Source of the DNA: Porifericola rhodea
GTDB lineage: Bacteria; Bacteroidota; Bacteroidia; Cytophagales; Cyclobacteriaceae
NCBI RefSeq assembly: GCF_030506305.1
Contig: NZ_CP119421.1
Coordinates: forward strand, 4,170,501 to 4,234,500
DNA: 64,000 nucleotides
Reading direction: 5' to 3'
Shown here in pieces: positions 1-9,198 of this stretch; positions within the stretch are counted from its first letter, which is position 1, and the number at the start of each line of letters is the position of its first letter. The position numbers and the translations under genes were made by a program. The notes beneath the pieces are model-generated. The model did not search any database and was not told the DNA's origin. It worked only from the letters and a program-made list of their open reading frames with translations.

Positions 1-1566
1 ATGTCCTTTGCGCAATAGCTCACGTATTGTCTCTTCAGGAAAGCCTGACTCCAGGTTGAGTACTCCGCCTTCTGTCATTTTGCCACCTGTAGGTTGCGAA
101 GGGCTGGTATGGTGGATACGCGGCGCATCTCCTGCTTCTTGCAGGTTCATTCCAAAATCCACTAAATTTACTACTATTTGTGCGTGACCCTGAGGCTGCA
201 TGGCTCCACCCATTAAGCCAAAACTAATTAGAGGTTTGCCGTCTTTCATAACAAAAGCAGGAATAATAGTATGGAATGGACGCTTATGAGGCTCATATAC
301 ATTGTTATGACCATCTTGCAGGCTAAAAAGTTCACCTCTATCCTGAAGGATAAATCCTAAGCCGGGAGGTGTCATGCCGGAACCCATACCACGGTAATTA
401 CTTTGAATCAAAGATACCATATTACCTTTATCATCAGCCACTGTCATGTAAATGGTGTTGCCCTGTTCCAGTTCTCCGGCAGGATATTCATTACCTGCCT
501 GCTCCGGGTCAATTAATTTTCTGCGTTCATCTGCATAGGCTTTAGAAATAAGTTGCTCTACGGGTATATCTACAAAGTCGGGGTCAGCATAATATTTGGC
601 TCTGTCTTCAAAAGCAATCTTTTTGGCTTCTACAAAAGTGTGTACATAATCCGGGCTTCCAAAACCCATCTCTTTGATATTGTAGGCTTCCAGTATATTT
701 AGAATCTGGAGTACAGCCGTACCCTGCCCATTAGGAGGAAGCTCATATACATCATAACCACGATAATTGGTAGATACTGGCTCTACCCAGCTGTCTGTAT
801 GGTCAGCCATATCTTTGTACGACAAAAAGCCACCTTGCTCTTTGATGTAATCTGCAATAGTATGCGCAATTTTTCCTTTATAAAAAGCATCTCTTCCTTC
901 CTGAGCAATAGTCTCCAGGGTGTTCGCTAATGCTGGGTTTTTGAAGATCTCTCCTTTTTGGGGCGCACGACCATTAGGCATATAGACTTCTGTAAAACCA
1001 TCATACTGCTGAAGTCGGTTAGCCCCAATATTCCAGTAATGCGCAATTACCTCAGTGAGCGGAAACCCCTCTCGGGCATAAGTTATTGCCGGCTTCAATA
1101 TCTCTACCATAGGCTTGCTTCCATACTTTTCATGCATACTAAACCAGCCACTTACGCACCCAGGTACTGATACTGGTAGCGGCCCGTAAGAAGGTATTTT
1201 GTCGTAACCATTGTCCTTAAAATAGCTAAGATCAAGGTCGTAGGGTGACCTGCCACTGGCATTAAGACCTACCAGTTCTTCTTTCTCGGCATCCCAGATA
1301 ATAGCGAAAAGGTCTCCGCCAATACCATTACCGGTGGGTTCAGTAAGGCCTAGTACAGCATTGGCAGCTATTGCGGCGTCTATAGCATTGCCTCCGGCTT
1401 TGAGTATGTCCAATGCTACCTGGGTAGCCAGGGGCTGGCTGGTGGCGGCCATGCCATGCTGAGCTATAACTTCGGAGCGGGTAGCAAAATTATGCCCGGT
1501 GATACGATCCTGGGCGAATAGCGGGATAGTGATAAATAAGCATATAAGCAGTATAAAATTTCGCAT
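1..1566 (-). CDS. ggt: Gamma-glutamyltransferase (5' part, truncated by window edge)
   Basis: The reading frame is open from an ATG at 1564-1566 (reverse strand) to base 1, giving 522 codons with no stop, so the C-terminus lies outside the window. The N-terminus is a signal peptide (MRNFILLICLFITIPLFAQ), so the enzyme is exported. It then reads like the gamma-glutamyltranspeptidase family: an AGGNAIDAAIA stretch near residue 40, GNGIGGDLFAII, and in the middle a GNTIYMTVADDKGN segment. The first Thr of that segment matches the autoprocessing/nucleophile Thr at the start of the small subunit. GGAMQPQGHAQ further on is also typical. Known role of the family: hydrolysis or transfer of the gamma-glutamyl group of glutathione and related compounds in the periplasm. 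Family assignment is secure; substrate preference is not visible. Confidence 0.93.
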   Translation of the reverse strand, partial: MRNFILLICLFITIPLFAQDRITGHNFATRSEVIAQHGMAATSQPLATQVALDILKAGGNAIDAAIAANAVLGLTEPTGNGIGGDLFAIIWDAEKEELVGLNASGRSPYDLDLSYFKDNGYDKIPSYGPLPVSVPGCVSGWFSMHEKYGSKPMVEILKPAITYAREGFPLTEVIAHYWNIGANRLQQYDGFTEVYMPNGRAPQKGEIFKNPALANTLETIAQEGRDAFYKGKIAHTIADYIKEQGGFLSYKDMADHTDSWVEPVSTNYRGYDVYELPPNGQGTAVLQILNILEAYNIKEMGFGSPDYVHTFVEAKKIAFEDRAKYYADPDFVDIPVEQLISKAYADERRKLIDPEQAGNEYPAGELEQGNTIYMTVADDKGNMVSLIQSNYRGMGSGMTPPGLGFILQDRGELFSLQDGHNNVYEPHKRPFHTIIPAFVMKDGKPLISFGLMGGAMQPQGHAQIVVNLVDFGMNLQEAGDAPRIHHTSPSQPTGGKMTEGGVLNLESGFPEETIRELLRKGH

Positions 1567-1625
1567 TAGAGAGGGATTTAGTTGTGTGTATATCTAACAA
1601 ATTAGTGTACGACAGCCTGAGATGC

Positions 1626-1657
1626 AAAAAAAAAGTGATGAGGCTACTCATCACTTT
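1626..1657 (-). terminator. Intrinsic terminator after the DUF6265-like gene
   Basis: A perfect 11-bp stem (1632-1642 with 1647-1657, loop GCTA) is flanked on the low-coordinate side by an A tract. The reverse strand therefore reads stem then a run of T. It lies 25 bp past the stop of the gene starting at 2167. Confidence 0.85.
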
Positions 1658-1681
1658 CTTTATCGTAAAATAAGTCTTTAT

Positions 1682-2167
1682 TTATTTCTTTTTACTGAAC
1701 ACCCAGAAATCTTCATACTTCCAGCTTCCGTTATCAGGTTTACCTATTACAATAGCGAACTTTTTGCCCGGACGCTTTTCGTACATAATACGCACATCAG
1801 CATTTTGCTTTTCTACAATAAGTTTTCCTTTATCGCTTTCCAGAAAAGTGTAGTGGTCAAATTTGTCTTTGTCTTCCAGCCCGATCAGACCAGGTTTAAA
1901 ATGCTTTACTCTGATCTCAAGACCATTCTCAGTTTGTTCTATTGCAAAAATTTCGTAAAGGGTAGCGGCTTCGTCTTCTATCATACGGATAACTCCTACC
2001 ATATTGTCACCAGAAGGCTCTGTCCAGAAAGCCTCTACCGTTTTACCATCATTTACTGTCTCCCAATGACCCGCAATAAAAGCGATGTCTGAGAGTGATC
2101 CCTTGCTTTGGGCAAGCAGACTTCCTGAAAGAAAACAAAACAGCAGAAGAGATAATACTTTTTTCAT
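1682..2167 (-). CDS. Secreted DUF6265-like protein
   Basis: 161 residues with an N-terminal signal peptide (about residues 1-19, ending SLLAQ). The mature part starts SLSDIAFIAGHWE and continues with an FWTEP motif and a beta-rich body. The 'I-A-G-x-W' opening and overall length match the DUF6265 family of small exported beta-sheet proteins, whose function is unknown to me. It is monocistronic: its own terminator follows, and a separate terminator of the upstream DPP4 gene precedes it. The family call rests on motif memory, so it is moderate; the gene itself is solid because the opposite-strand frame has no recognisable content. Confidence 0.75.
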   Translation of the reverse strand: MKKVLSLLLFCFLSGSLLAQSKGSLSDIAFIAGHWETVNDGKTVEAFWTEPSGDNMVGVIRMIEDEAATLYEIFAIEQTENGLEIRVKHFKPGLIGLEDKDKFDHYTFLESDKGKLIVEKQNADVRIMYEKRPGKKFAIVIGKPDNGSWKYEDFWVFSKKK

Positions 2168-2288
2168 TAGGTTATTGATGAAAGGTTAAAATGTGAATAG
2201 AGCGCCAAACATAAAAAACATTATCTAGGAATTGATGCAAAATGCTGAAATCCTGCCGATAAAAAGTGAGCTTATAGAATGATACACT

Positions 2289-2322
2289 AAAAAAGCAGTG
2301 TCTCACGGAAGAAACACTGCTT
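2289..2322 (-). terminator. Intrinsic terminator after the DPP4 gene
   Basis: A 9-bp stem AAGCAGTGT / ACACTGCTT (2293-2301 with 2314-2322) is followed on the reverse strand by six T. It sits about 24 bp past the stop of the gene at 2346-4574. Confidence 0.85.
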
Positions 2323-2345
2323 ATAAACAATATCAATTAGTTTGC

Positions 2346-4574
2346 TTAGGGCTTAAGGTAACGGTCAAGAAAGTTAGTATACTGCTGATAAAGTAGTACA
2401 TAGCTTTCACCATTATAGGCTACCCCATGCGCTCCTGGAGGATATATGCGTAACTCATGGTCTTTGCCAGCGTCTATTAGTGCCTTAACAAACTGAAACG
2501 TGTTTTGCGCGTGCACATTTTCGTCCATCATAGAGTGAGCAATAAATAAATGTGCTTCGGTGTTAGCAGCATGGGTAGTAGAAGAGCTCTCTATATACTG
2601 TTCTTCATTATCGTTCAAAAGTCCCATATAACGTTCAGCATAAATACTGTCGTACAGTCGCCAGTCTGTTACTGGTGCTCCTATAATAGCTGCTTTAAAT
2701 ACACCAGGGCGGTATGCAGAAGTAAAACTTGACATATATCCACCATAACTATGTCCACGGATAGCCATATTATCACCATCTATCCAGGGTTTTTGAGCGA
2801 GGTGTTTTACAGTAGCTACAAAATCGGCACTTTCCTGAATTCCCAACTGCTTGTACACACCTTTTTCAAAAGCACTGCCATAACCACCGCTACCGCGATT
2901 GTTTACACTGGCTACAACATAGCCCTGCTGTGCAAGGTATTGTTCCCAGCCATTGGTGCCAAACTCATTGTAGACAGATTGGGCACCGGGTCCACCATAT
3001 ATATTTAGAACCAGAGGATAAGATTTATTTTCATCAAAATCGTAAGGCTTAATCAGGTAGCCATCCAGCTTTACGCCTTCTTCAGTAGTAAAGCTGAATA
3101 GCTCACGGGGGCTGTACGTATGCTTAGCCAGATAGTCTTCAACTGTTTTATTATCTACCAGAGATTTTACTTCTTTTCCCTTACTATCGTATAGCCCGAT
3201 GCGGGTAGGGGTGTTAATATTAGAATACCTATCAAGATAATATTGTCCATTAGGGGCCATATCTATATGATGACGACCTGCTTGCTGAGTTAGCTTTTTC
3301 TTTTTGCTCCCTTTGTAATTAATGGAGTACAGTTGTCGCTCCAAAGGAGAGTCTTCTGTAGATGAGTAGTAAATGGTATTAGACTTAGCGTCTACAGCAT
3401 GCACCAGTACCACTTCCCATTCACCGCTTGTCACCTGATTGATTAGTTTTCCTTCATAATTGTATCGGTACAGGTGGCTCCAGCCATCACGGTCAGAAAT
3501 CCAGAAAAATTCTTTGCTGTCTTTAGGAAAGAAAAACAAATCATTAATACCGGCGAAGAAATCAAAAACATCAATCCACGCCTCGGATTGCTCTTCCATA
3601 ATAAGTTTACCCTCACCACTCACAGCATCATGAAAAGATAATTTAAGATGTGTCTGGGCACGATTGAGGTGTACTATAGCCAGCTGCCCCTGCTCAGAAG
3701 TCCAGTAGATACGGGGAATATAGCCACCATCCAGGTTTACTTTCATCCATTGCTGGCTGTTATCTTTCAGGTCTATGACTCCAACTTTCACACTAGGGTT
3801 GGTGTCACCCACTTTAGGATAAGGGATTTTGTCATATTCCGGATGTTGTTCGCTATAGTCAGAAATCTGGTAGATAGGTACTTCAGATTCGTCGGACTGC
3901 CAATAAGCGATGTAACGACTATCTGGCGACCACTTCCAGGCCTGTACAAGACCAAATTCTTCTTCGTAAGCCCAGCCAAACCTTCCGTTGTAAATTTGTC
4001 CTTCCGCGTCAAAAGTAAGTTGAGTATCTTCACCATTTTCAAAATTGTAGACAAAAAGATTACCATCTCTTCCGTAGCCTACTTTTGTGCCATCAGGTGA
4101 TATTTCGGCAGTAAAAGCATTCTCCGCTACCAGCTTTAAGCTTCTATCTTCTACTGAATAATAATAGTAATCGGAATTGCCGGAATGTCGCCATATAGGC
4201 CTAAAGTTGGTTTGAAATAGTATGTATTTAGCATCTTGCGTCCACTGGAAGGAGCGATAGCTAAACTGCTTATCGGTACCGGGAAAGGTAAGAGTGCCGG
4301 CATCAAATACTACTTCTTCTTTTCCACTTTTAGGATTGTATACTTTAATAAGCTGATTACCATCTTCAGAAGTTTCTATAAAAGAAAACTGTTCTCCTTC
4401 GTTGATCCAGTTGACACTACGAGGACCAGACTCACCAGAAAGGCGGCCTGCTGTAAAAAGTGCTTCACGTAGGTTTTGATAGCGTTGTTTTTGGGCTAAT
4501 AGGCTCTGCTGAGCTACCAGAAAAAAAATAATCTGGAAAATCAGGAGCTTTTTGTATAATTCTATGTTTCTCAT
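2346..4574 (-). CDS. Dipeptidyl peptidase IV (S9B family)
   Basis: 742 residues, the normal length for bacterial DPP4. A signal sequence (about residues 1-27, ending LLAQ) exports it, probably to the periplasm. An N-terminal beta-propeller contains the YEEEF segment carrying the paired glutamates that anchor the substrate amino group. The alpha/beta-hydrolase domain has the catalytic triad Ser609 (GHSYGGYM), Asp684 (SMMDEN) and His716 (PPGAHG). The family releases X-Pro or X-Ala dipeptides from peptide N-termini. It is transcribed alone, divergently from the S8 peptidase at 4709, so the two secreted peptidases share a 134-bp intergenic region. Confidence 0.95.
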   Translation of the reverse strand: MRNIELYKKLLIFQIIFFLVAQQSLLAQKQRYQNLREALFTAGRLSGESGPRSVNWINEGEQFSFIETSEDGNQLIKVYNPKSGKEEVVFDAGTLTFPGTDKQFSYRSFQWTQDAKYILFQTNFRPIWRHSGNSDYYYYSVEDRSLKLVAENAFTAEISPDGTKVGYGRDGNLFVYNFENGEDTQLTFDAEGQIYNGRFGWAYEEEFGLVQAWKWSPDSRYIAYWQSDESEVPIYQISDYSEQHPEYDKIPYPKVGDTNPSVKVGVIDLKDNSQQWMKVNLDGGYIPRIYWTSEQGQLAIVHLNRAQTHLKLSFHDAVSGEGKLIMEEQSEAWIDVFDFFAGINDLFFFPKDSKEFFWISDRDGWSHLYRYNYEGKLINQVTSGEWEVVLVHAVDAKSNTIYYSSTEDSPLERQLYSINYKGSKKKKLTQQAGRHHIDMAPNGQYYLDRYSNINTPTRIGLYDSKGKEVKSLVDNKTVEDYLAKHTYSPRELFSFTTEEGVKLDGYLIKPYDFDENKSYPLVLNIYGGPGAQSVYNEFGTNGWEQYLAQQGYVVASVNNRGSGGYGSAFEKGVYKQLGIQESADFVATVKHLAQKPWIDGDNMAIRGHSYGGYMSSFTSAYRPGVFKAAIIGAPVTDWRLYDSIYAERYMGLLNDNEEQYIESSSTTHAANTEAHLFIAHSMMDENVHAQNTFQFVKALIDAGKDHELRIYPPGAHGVAYNGESYVLLYQQYTNFLDRYLKP

Positions 4575-4708
4575 TCAATTGTCACTTTAACAAGTTTGAA
4601 AACTGCTAAGCTAATGCTTAAAACCTAGAAATACTGTCAAAAATTTCAGGTGTTAAAAAAGTTGACAAAATTTTTTACTTATTTTAGGGTTTTAAACTAA
4701 AAACACGA

Positions 4709-6322
4709 ATGAAGATCAAGCAACTATCACTAACATTATTACTTAATTTATCCTCTCTCTTTGCTTTTGCATACGAACCTCCCGCCGACTCTCTAAAAAC
4801 TGCACCTTCCAACTGGTTTAATCTTGATGCCGAAAACTACTATGTGCAAGGTATTAGTACCGAAAAAGCCTATGAGTTTCTAAAAGGCAAGTCTTCAGAG
4901 AAAGTTATAGTAGCAGTTATTGACTCTGGAGTGGACATTGAGCATGAAGACTTACAGGGAAAAATATGGATAAACGAAGGCGAAATTCCAGATAATGGCA
5001 TTGATGATGATAAAAATGGTTATGTGGATGATGTAAATGGCTGGAACTTTATAGGTGGTGCTGATGGAACCAACGTAGACAATGACACCTACGAGCTCAC
5101 AAGAGAATATGCCAGATTACAGGAAAAATACAGTGAGGTTGCTTTAGAAGATATTCCTAAAAAAGATCGTGCATATTACGAAGAAATAAAATCAAGCTAT
5201 GAGCAGAAAGTAGGCGAAATGGAAGAGCAGTATGCTCGCTTTAAATTTTTTGCCGACAGTTATCTGCGCTCAAGCAAATTGCTGGAAGCCTATCTTGATG
5301 TTGAAGAAGTAGCTCCTGAAATGTTAGAGCAGGTAGAAAGTGAAGACGAAGTAGTACTTACATCTATCTCTATCATGGAGTATGCCTTTTCTATGGGCTT
5401 CAACAAAGATCAGTTACAAGAGTATGAAGACTATTATGTAAGTGCCTTAGAGTATGGCTATAATCTGAATTTTGACCCTCGCCATATTGTCGGTGACAAC
5501 TATGAGGATGTGAACGAGCGCCATTATGGTAATAATGATGTAGACGGCCCCGACTCCAGCCATGGAACTCACGTAGCAGGTATAATCGCTGCTAACCGTG
5601 ATAATAATATAGGTATGGAAGGAGTAGCACAAAATGTAGTGATTATGCCTATTCGTGCCGTACCAGATGGAGATGAAAGAGATAAAGATATTGCTAATGC
5701 TATTTATTATGCTGTAGATAATGGGGCTCAGGTGATTAATATGAGCTTTGGCAAGTCATACTCACCACACAAAGAGATTGTAGACAAAGCAGTAGAATAT
5801 GCAGAGTCTAAGGGCGTTTTATTAGTACATGCTGCCGGAAATAGTAGCGAAGACATTGATGAAGAGCCTAATTTTCCTACAAAAAAATATGCAGACTCTA
5901 AAAAGGAAGCAAGCAACTGGATTGAGGTGGGAGCTTCTTCTTGGAAGGGTGAAGAAGATTTTGTGGCACAGTTTTCAAACTATGGCAAAAAAAGTGTAGA
6001 TGTGTTTGCCCCCGGAGTAGATTTGTATTCAACTACGCCTGATCAGAAATATGAAAAAAATAGTGGTACCAGCATGGCTTCTCCTGTAACTGCCGGTATT
6101 GCAGCTTTAATCAAATCCTACTACCCTGAGCTAAGTGCCGGACAGATTAAGCAAATTATACTTGAGTCCACAGTTAAGTTTAATAAACTCAAGGTTAACC
6201 GCCCAGGAGAAGAGGGTAAACTGGTTAGTTTTGATAGTCTAAGCTCTACAGGGGGAGTTGTAAATGCTTACGAAGCGGTAAAGCTTGCCGACTCATACCA
6301 GATAAAAATGGAAGGTAGATAA
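4709..6322 (+). CDS. Secreted S8 subtilase with a large Asp-His insertion
   Basis: 537 residues with a signal peptide (about 1-21). The subtilisin triad is complete: Asp72 (AVIDSGVD), His285 (SHGTHVAGI) and Ser455 (SGTSMASP), with the oxyanion Asn378 in HAAGNS. The Asp and His are 213 residues apart, far more than in classical subtilisins. The extra stretch (about residues 122-262) is acidic, rich in Glu, Lys and Tyr, and reads as helical and possibly coiled-coil. There is no obvious type IX secretion tag at the C-terminus (ends YQIKMEGR), so periplasmic location is the simplest reading. Upstream, TTGAC near 4660 and TATTTTAG near 4680 are a weak promoter candidate with short spacing. Confidence 0.93.
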   Translation: MKIKQLSLTLLLNLSSLFAFAYEPPADSLKTAPSNWFNLDAENYYVQGISTEKAYEFLKGKSSEKVIVAVIDSGVDIEHEDLQGKIWINEGEIPDNGIDDDKNGYVDDVNGWNFIGGADGTNVDNDTYELTREYARLQEKYSEVALEDIPKKDRAYYEEIKSSYEQKVGEMEEQYARFKFFADSYLRSSKLLEAYLDVEEVAPEMLEQVESEDEVVLTSISIMEYAFSMGFNKDQLQEYEDYYVSALEYGYNLNFDPRHIVGDNYEDVNERHYGNNDVDGPDSSHGTHVAGIIAANRDNNIGMEGVAQNVVIMPIRAVPDGDERDKDIANAIYYAVDNGAQVINMSFGKSYSPHKEIVDKAVEYAESKGVLLVHAAGNSSEDIDEEPNFPTKKYADSKKEASNWIEVGASSWKGEEDFVAQFSNYGKKSVDVFAPGVDLYSTTPDQKYEKNSGTSMASPVTAGIAALIKSYYPELSAGQIKQIILESTVKFNKLKVNRPGEEGKLVSFDSLSSTGGVVNAYEAVKLADSYQIKMEGR

Positions 6323-6347
6323 CTAAGAATAATAATTTTGAATAAAG

Positions 6348-6385
6348 AAAGCCAACTGACTTAGTTCAGTTGGCTTTTTGTTTTA
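6348..6385 (+). terminator. Intrinsic terminator after the S8 peptidase
   Basis: A perfect 12-bp stem (AAAGCCAACTGA, 6348-6359, with 6366-6377) is followed by a T-rich run. It reaches the stop codon of the convergent SDR gene at 6383. Confidence 0.85.
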
Positions 6386-7240
6386 TCTGGCCTCGGTAGC
6401 GCCCTCGTGTATATGCTCAAGGTTCAGTTCACCTTTTGGTGGTTTTTTCATACTTTCATGGGCTTGCTCGCCATTTGGTCCTTTAGATATAGTTATTCCA
6501 CCATCAACATAGTACAGTGCACCTGTTACAAAAGAGGCCTCATCTGAAGCTACAAACGCATAAACATTCGCTATCTCCTCGGCTGTGCCTCTTCTACCCA
6601 TGGGCGTAGCAGACTTAAGCATTTGTTCCATCTGATCATCCATACCACTCGTCTCTTTATGAGTCCAGGCCGTGTCTATAGCACCAGGGCAAACGCAATT
6701 TACACGTACTCCATAAGCAGCCTGTTCTACTGCCAGCCCTTTCATAAAAGCATGCATAAAACCTTTAGTACCTCCGTATGGGGTGTTTTTTGCAATACCT
6801 ACATGCCCCGCTTCAGACCCTGCTGATACTATATTTCCTCTGGTTTTGTGTAGTTCAGGAAGAGCGTGCTTAGACATCATGTAAGCAGTACGCAAGTTAT
6901 TTTTGAGCATATTGTCAAACAACTCATCTTCATACTCCGTCAACTCACTCACCTCAGGAAATACACCGGCATTATTTACCAGAATATCCAGTTGGCCATA
7001 TTCATCCGTAGTCTGCTTAATGCAGGCTATGGCATCCTTAGCCTGAGAAAGGTCACCTTCATAATAGATAGCAGTTCCTTCATTATTATTGATGGACTCA
7101 CAAACTTCTCTGACCGGGTCTTGAGGAGTTCCTGCTATCATTATTTTAGCTCCTTCTTTTACAAACTTTTTGCATATGGCCTCGCCAATACCGGTAGCAC
7201 CACCGGTAATTAGAGCTATTTTATTTTCTAAACGCTTCAT
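6383..7240 (-). CDS. Short-chain dehydrogenase/reductase (classical SDR)
   Basis: 285 residues, cytosolic. A Rossmann cofactor motif TGGATGIG is at residues 12-19, NNAG at 89-92, and the catalytic set is Ser142, Tyr155 and Lys159 (YGGTK). The C-terminal VTGALYYVDGG is the usual family ending, followed by an extra charged tail of about 30 residues. The family does NAD(P)-dependent oxidoreduction of alcohols, sugars or ketones; the glucose-1-dehydrogenase-like group is closest by feel, but the substrate cannot be read. It converges on the S8 peptidase and diverges from the TIM-barrel gene at 7468. Confidence 0.9.
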   Translation of the reverse strand: MKRLENKIALITGGATGIGEAICKKFVKEGAKIMIAGTPQDPVREVCESINNNEGTAIYYEGDLSQAKDAIACIKQTTDEYGQLDILVNNAGVFPEVSELTEYEDELFDNMLKNNLRTAYMMSKHALPELHKTRGNIVSAGSEAGHVGIAKNTPYGGTKGFMHAFMKGLAVEQAAYGVRVNCVCPGAIDTAWTHKETSGMDDQMEQMLKSATPMGRRGTAEEIANVYAFVASDEASFVTGALYYVDGGITISKGPNGEQAHESMKKPPKGELNLEHIHEGATEAR

Positions 7241-7467
7241 AATTAAATATTTAAGATGAAAAAATCACTATAGTAAAAAGTGCTTTTACATAAAGACTAA
7301 TAAAGATCAGGAGGTTGATGTTTTGATCTGATTAACATTCACAAAAAGTTAATATTTCATGTTTAGAATGTATATATGGATTTTGGAGTAAAGGGGTTTG
7401 TATGCTTACTATAAAAAAAACTATCTTTAATTTTCATTTAATCGCTAACACTAATAATACACAACCA

Positions 7468-8388
7468 ATGAAGAGACGTGATTTTTTTAGATCAGGAATA
7501 GCCCTTGGAGGTACCGCTGCTACTTTTAGCATTCCTACACTCGCCAAAGCGGATCAAATCTTTGCTGATAAACATAAATTCAAATTAAAATATGCTCCCC
7601 ACTTTGGTATGTTTAAAAGCCATGCCGGAGAAGATCTACTGGATCAACTTAAATTTATGTCAGAGGTAGGGTTTACCGCACTGGAGGATAATGGCATGAT
7701 GAAGAGAAGCCCTGAGATGCAAAGTAAAATTGGCGATACCCTGGCTAAACTGGATATGGATATGGGGGTTTTTGTGGTAGATAAAGGAGGAAATTCTCAG
7801 AACTCTTTATCTGAAGGGAAGCAGGAATATTTGGACATCTTTTTGGATGGATGCCGCCGTGCAGTTGAGGTAGCCAAGCGTACCAATGCTAAATGGATGA
7901 CTGTAGTACCCGGAAACTTCAAACGTGATTTGCCAATAGGTATTCAGACGGCTAATGTAGTTGAGGCTTTAAGAAGAGGCGCTGAGATACTTGAACCACA
8001 TGGGTTGGTAATGGTACTTGAACCTTTAAGTGACACTCCGGATTTGTTTTTGCGAACTTCCGACCAGACCTATCTGATTTGTAAGGCTGTAAATAGCTCT
8101 GCCTGCAAAATATTGTTTGATGTATATCACATGCAGAAAAACGAAGGACATATCATCCGCAATATTGATCTGACCTGGGATGAAATTGCCTATTTTCAGG
8201 TAGGAGACAATCCCGGACGTAAAGAACCTACCACAGGTGAAATTAACTACAAAAACATTTTTAAACATTTGTATGAGAAAGGATATCGTGATATCGTAGG
8301 TATGGAACATGGCAACTCCACGGCAGGTAAAGAAGGGGAAGAGAAACTTATTAATGCTTATGCTGAAGTAGATAACTTTAGCGTATAA
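7468..8388 (+). CDS. Tat-exported hydroxypyruvate isomerase-like TIM barrel
   Basis: I start this gene at the ATG at 7468 rather than an in-frame ATG at 7402. From 7468 the protein begins MKRRDFFRSGIALGGTAATF, a twin-arginine signal, which an extra 22 residues would bury. The mature protein (306 residues with signal) is an AP-endonuclease-2/xylose-isomerase-type TIM barrel. Candidate metal ligands are Glu in VMVLEPLSD, Asp and His in LFDVYHMQ, and Glu in GMEHGN. The stretch VGDNPGRKEPTTGEINY is characteristic of hydroxypyruvate isomerases. Exported relatives are common in Bacteroidota near sugar catabolism genes, but none is adjacent here, so the substrate is open. Confidence 0.85.
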   Translation: MKRRDFFRSGIALGGTAATFSIPTLAKADQIFADKHKFKLKYAPHFGMFKSHAGEDLLDQLKFMSEVGFTALEDNGMMKRSPEMQSKIGDTLAKLDMDMGVFVVDKGGNSQNSLSEGKQEYLDIFLDGCRRAVEVAKRTNAKWMTVVPGNFKRDLPIGIQTANVVEALRRGAEILEPHGLVMVLEPLSDTPDLFLRTSDQTYLICKAVNSSACKILFDVYHMQKNEGHIIRNIDLTWDEIAYFQVGDNPGRKEPTTGEINYKNIFKHLYEKGYRDIVGMEHGNSTAGKEGEEKLINAYAEVDNFSV

Positions 8389-8396
8389 AAATTTAG

Positions 8397-8434
8397 GGTG
8401 TCAGTCAGATTATAAGGCTGACATCTTTTTTTTT
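8397..8434 (+). terminator. Intrinsic terminator after the TIM-barrel gene
   Basis: A stem of about 10 bp (8397-8406 with 8416-8425, two G-U pairs, core TGTCAG/CTGACA) is followed by nine T. It lies about 10 bp past the stop codon. Confidence 0.85.
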
Positions 8435-8508
8435 CTAATTAAAATTCGTGCAAGCTGCTTATTGTCATTATCTCACTTTTCAACAATCACTTTATTATCA
8501 ACCTGCTA

Positions 8509-9198
8509 TTGGTTGTGTTGCTGGTTTTCCTGGGTGTAAGCACTAATAAGATTACGATAAGAGGAGCTGTAGCAGGAGGGGGAATAACTTTTTTGTTATT
8601 GTTAGCTTTTCAGTGGCTGGGATTGTTGATGATAGCCAGTTTCTTCGCTTTGGGTACTTTAGCTTCAGTATGGAAGAGTAGCGAAAAACGTAGACAGGGA
8701 ACAGAAGAAAAAAATAGAGGAAAACGCGACTATGTTAATGTGTTGGCTAATGGAGGAGTCGCATCTATTGCTTCCATATTTGCTATACTACTACCACAAA
8801 ACTACAACATTTGGTTGCTGGCAATGTCAGCTTCGTTTGCAGTAGCCTTGTCTGATACCTTTTCCTCAGAGTTTGGGAACATTTATGGGAACAGGTGTAT
8901 TAACGTACTTAGTGGTAAAGAGGGTAGAAGAGGTGAAGATGGACTTATCAGTATTGAAGGAAGCTTATTTGGTATATTGGGCAGTAGTTTAATAAGCCTA
9001 TTATTTTATGCTTTTTATACCGAGTATGTAGCAATATTTATTGTTTTTATAGCAGGTATCGCGGGCAACTTAATAGATTCTATACTGGGTGCAAGTTTGC
9101 AAAGAAAAGGGGTGCTGAATAACCATACCGTTAATTTTTACAGCATCCTTATAGCCAGTAGTCTTGCTTCTCTTACTTTTTATTTGCTTACCAACTGA
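8509..9198 (+). CDS. DUF92 / TMEM19-family membrane protein
   Basis: A polytopic membrane protein of about 229 residues with five or six hydrophobic segments. It carries the DUF92 hallmarks: an SDTFSSEFGN segment, and further on GEDGLISIEGSLFGILGS and AGNLIDSILGASLQRKG. Members include the plant phytyl-phosphate kinase VTE6, so a polyprenyl-phosphate kinase role is possible but is inference. The start is uncertain. The frame opens after a stop at 8440-8442 and contains no ATG before the conserved part; 8509 is TTG, GTG at 8515 is an alternative, and the first membrane helix may begin further upstream. Its 3' end overlaps the convergent M1 peptidase by 19 bp. Confidence 0.85.
   Translation: MVVLLVFLGVSTNKITIRGAVAGGGITFLLLLAFQWLGLLMIASFFALGTLASVWKSSEKRRQGTEEKNRGKRDYVNVLANGGVASIASIFAILLPQNYNIWLLAMSASFAVALSDTFSSEFGNIYGNRCINVLSGKEGRRGEDGLISIEGSLFGILGSSLISLLFYAFYTEYVAIFIVFIAGIAGNLIDSILGASLQRKGVLNNHTVNFYSILIASSLASLTFYLLTN

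Noticed and set aside
1622-2092. Open frame of 156 codons on the + strand
   Set aside because: It is antisense to the DUF6265-like gene, overlaps its terminator, and its translation has no recognisable domain or signal.
3648-4100. Open frame of 150 codons on the + strand
   Set aside because: It lies entirely inside the DPP4 gene on the other strand, whose motifs are unambiguous.
4709-6322. Type IX secretion tag on the S8 peptidase
   Set aside because: The C-terminus lacks the beta-rich sorting domain; the protein ends shortly after the catalytic domain.
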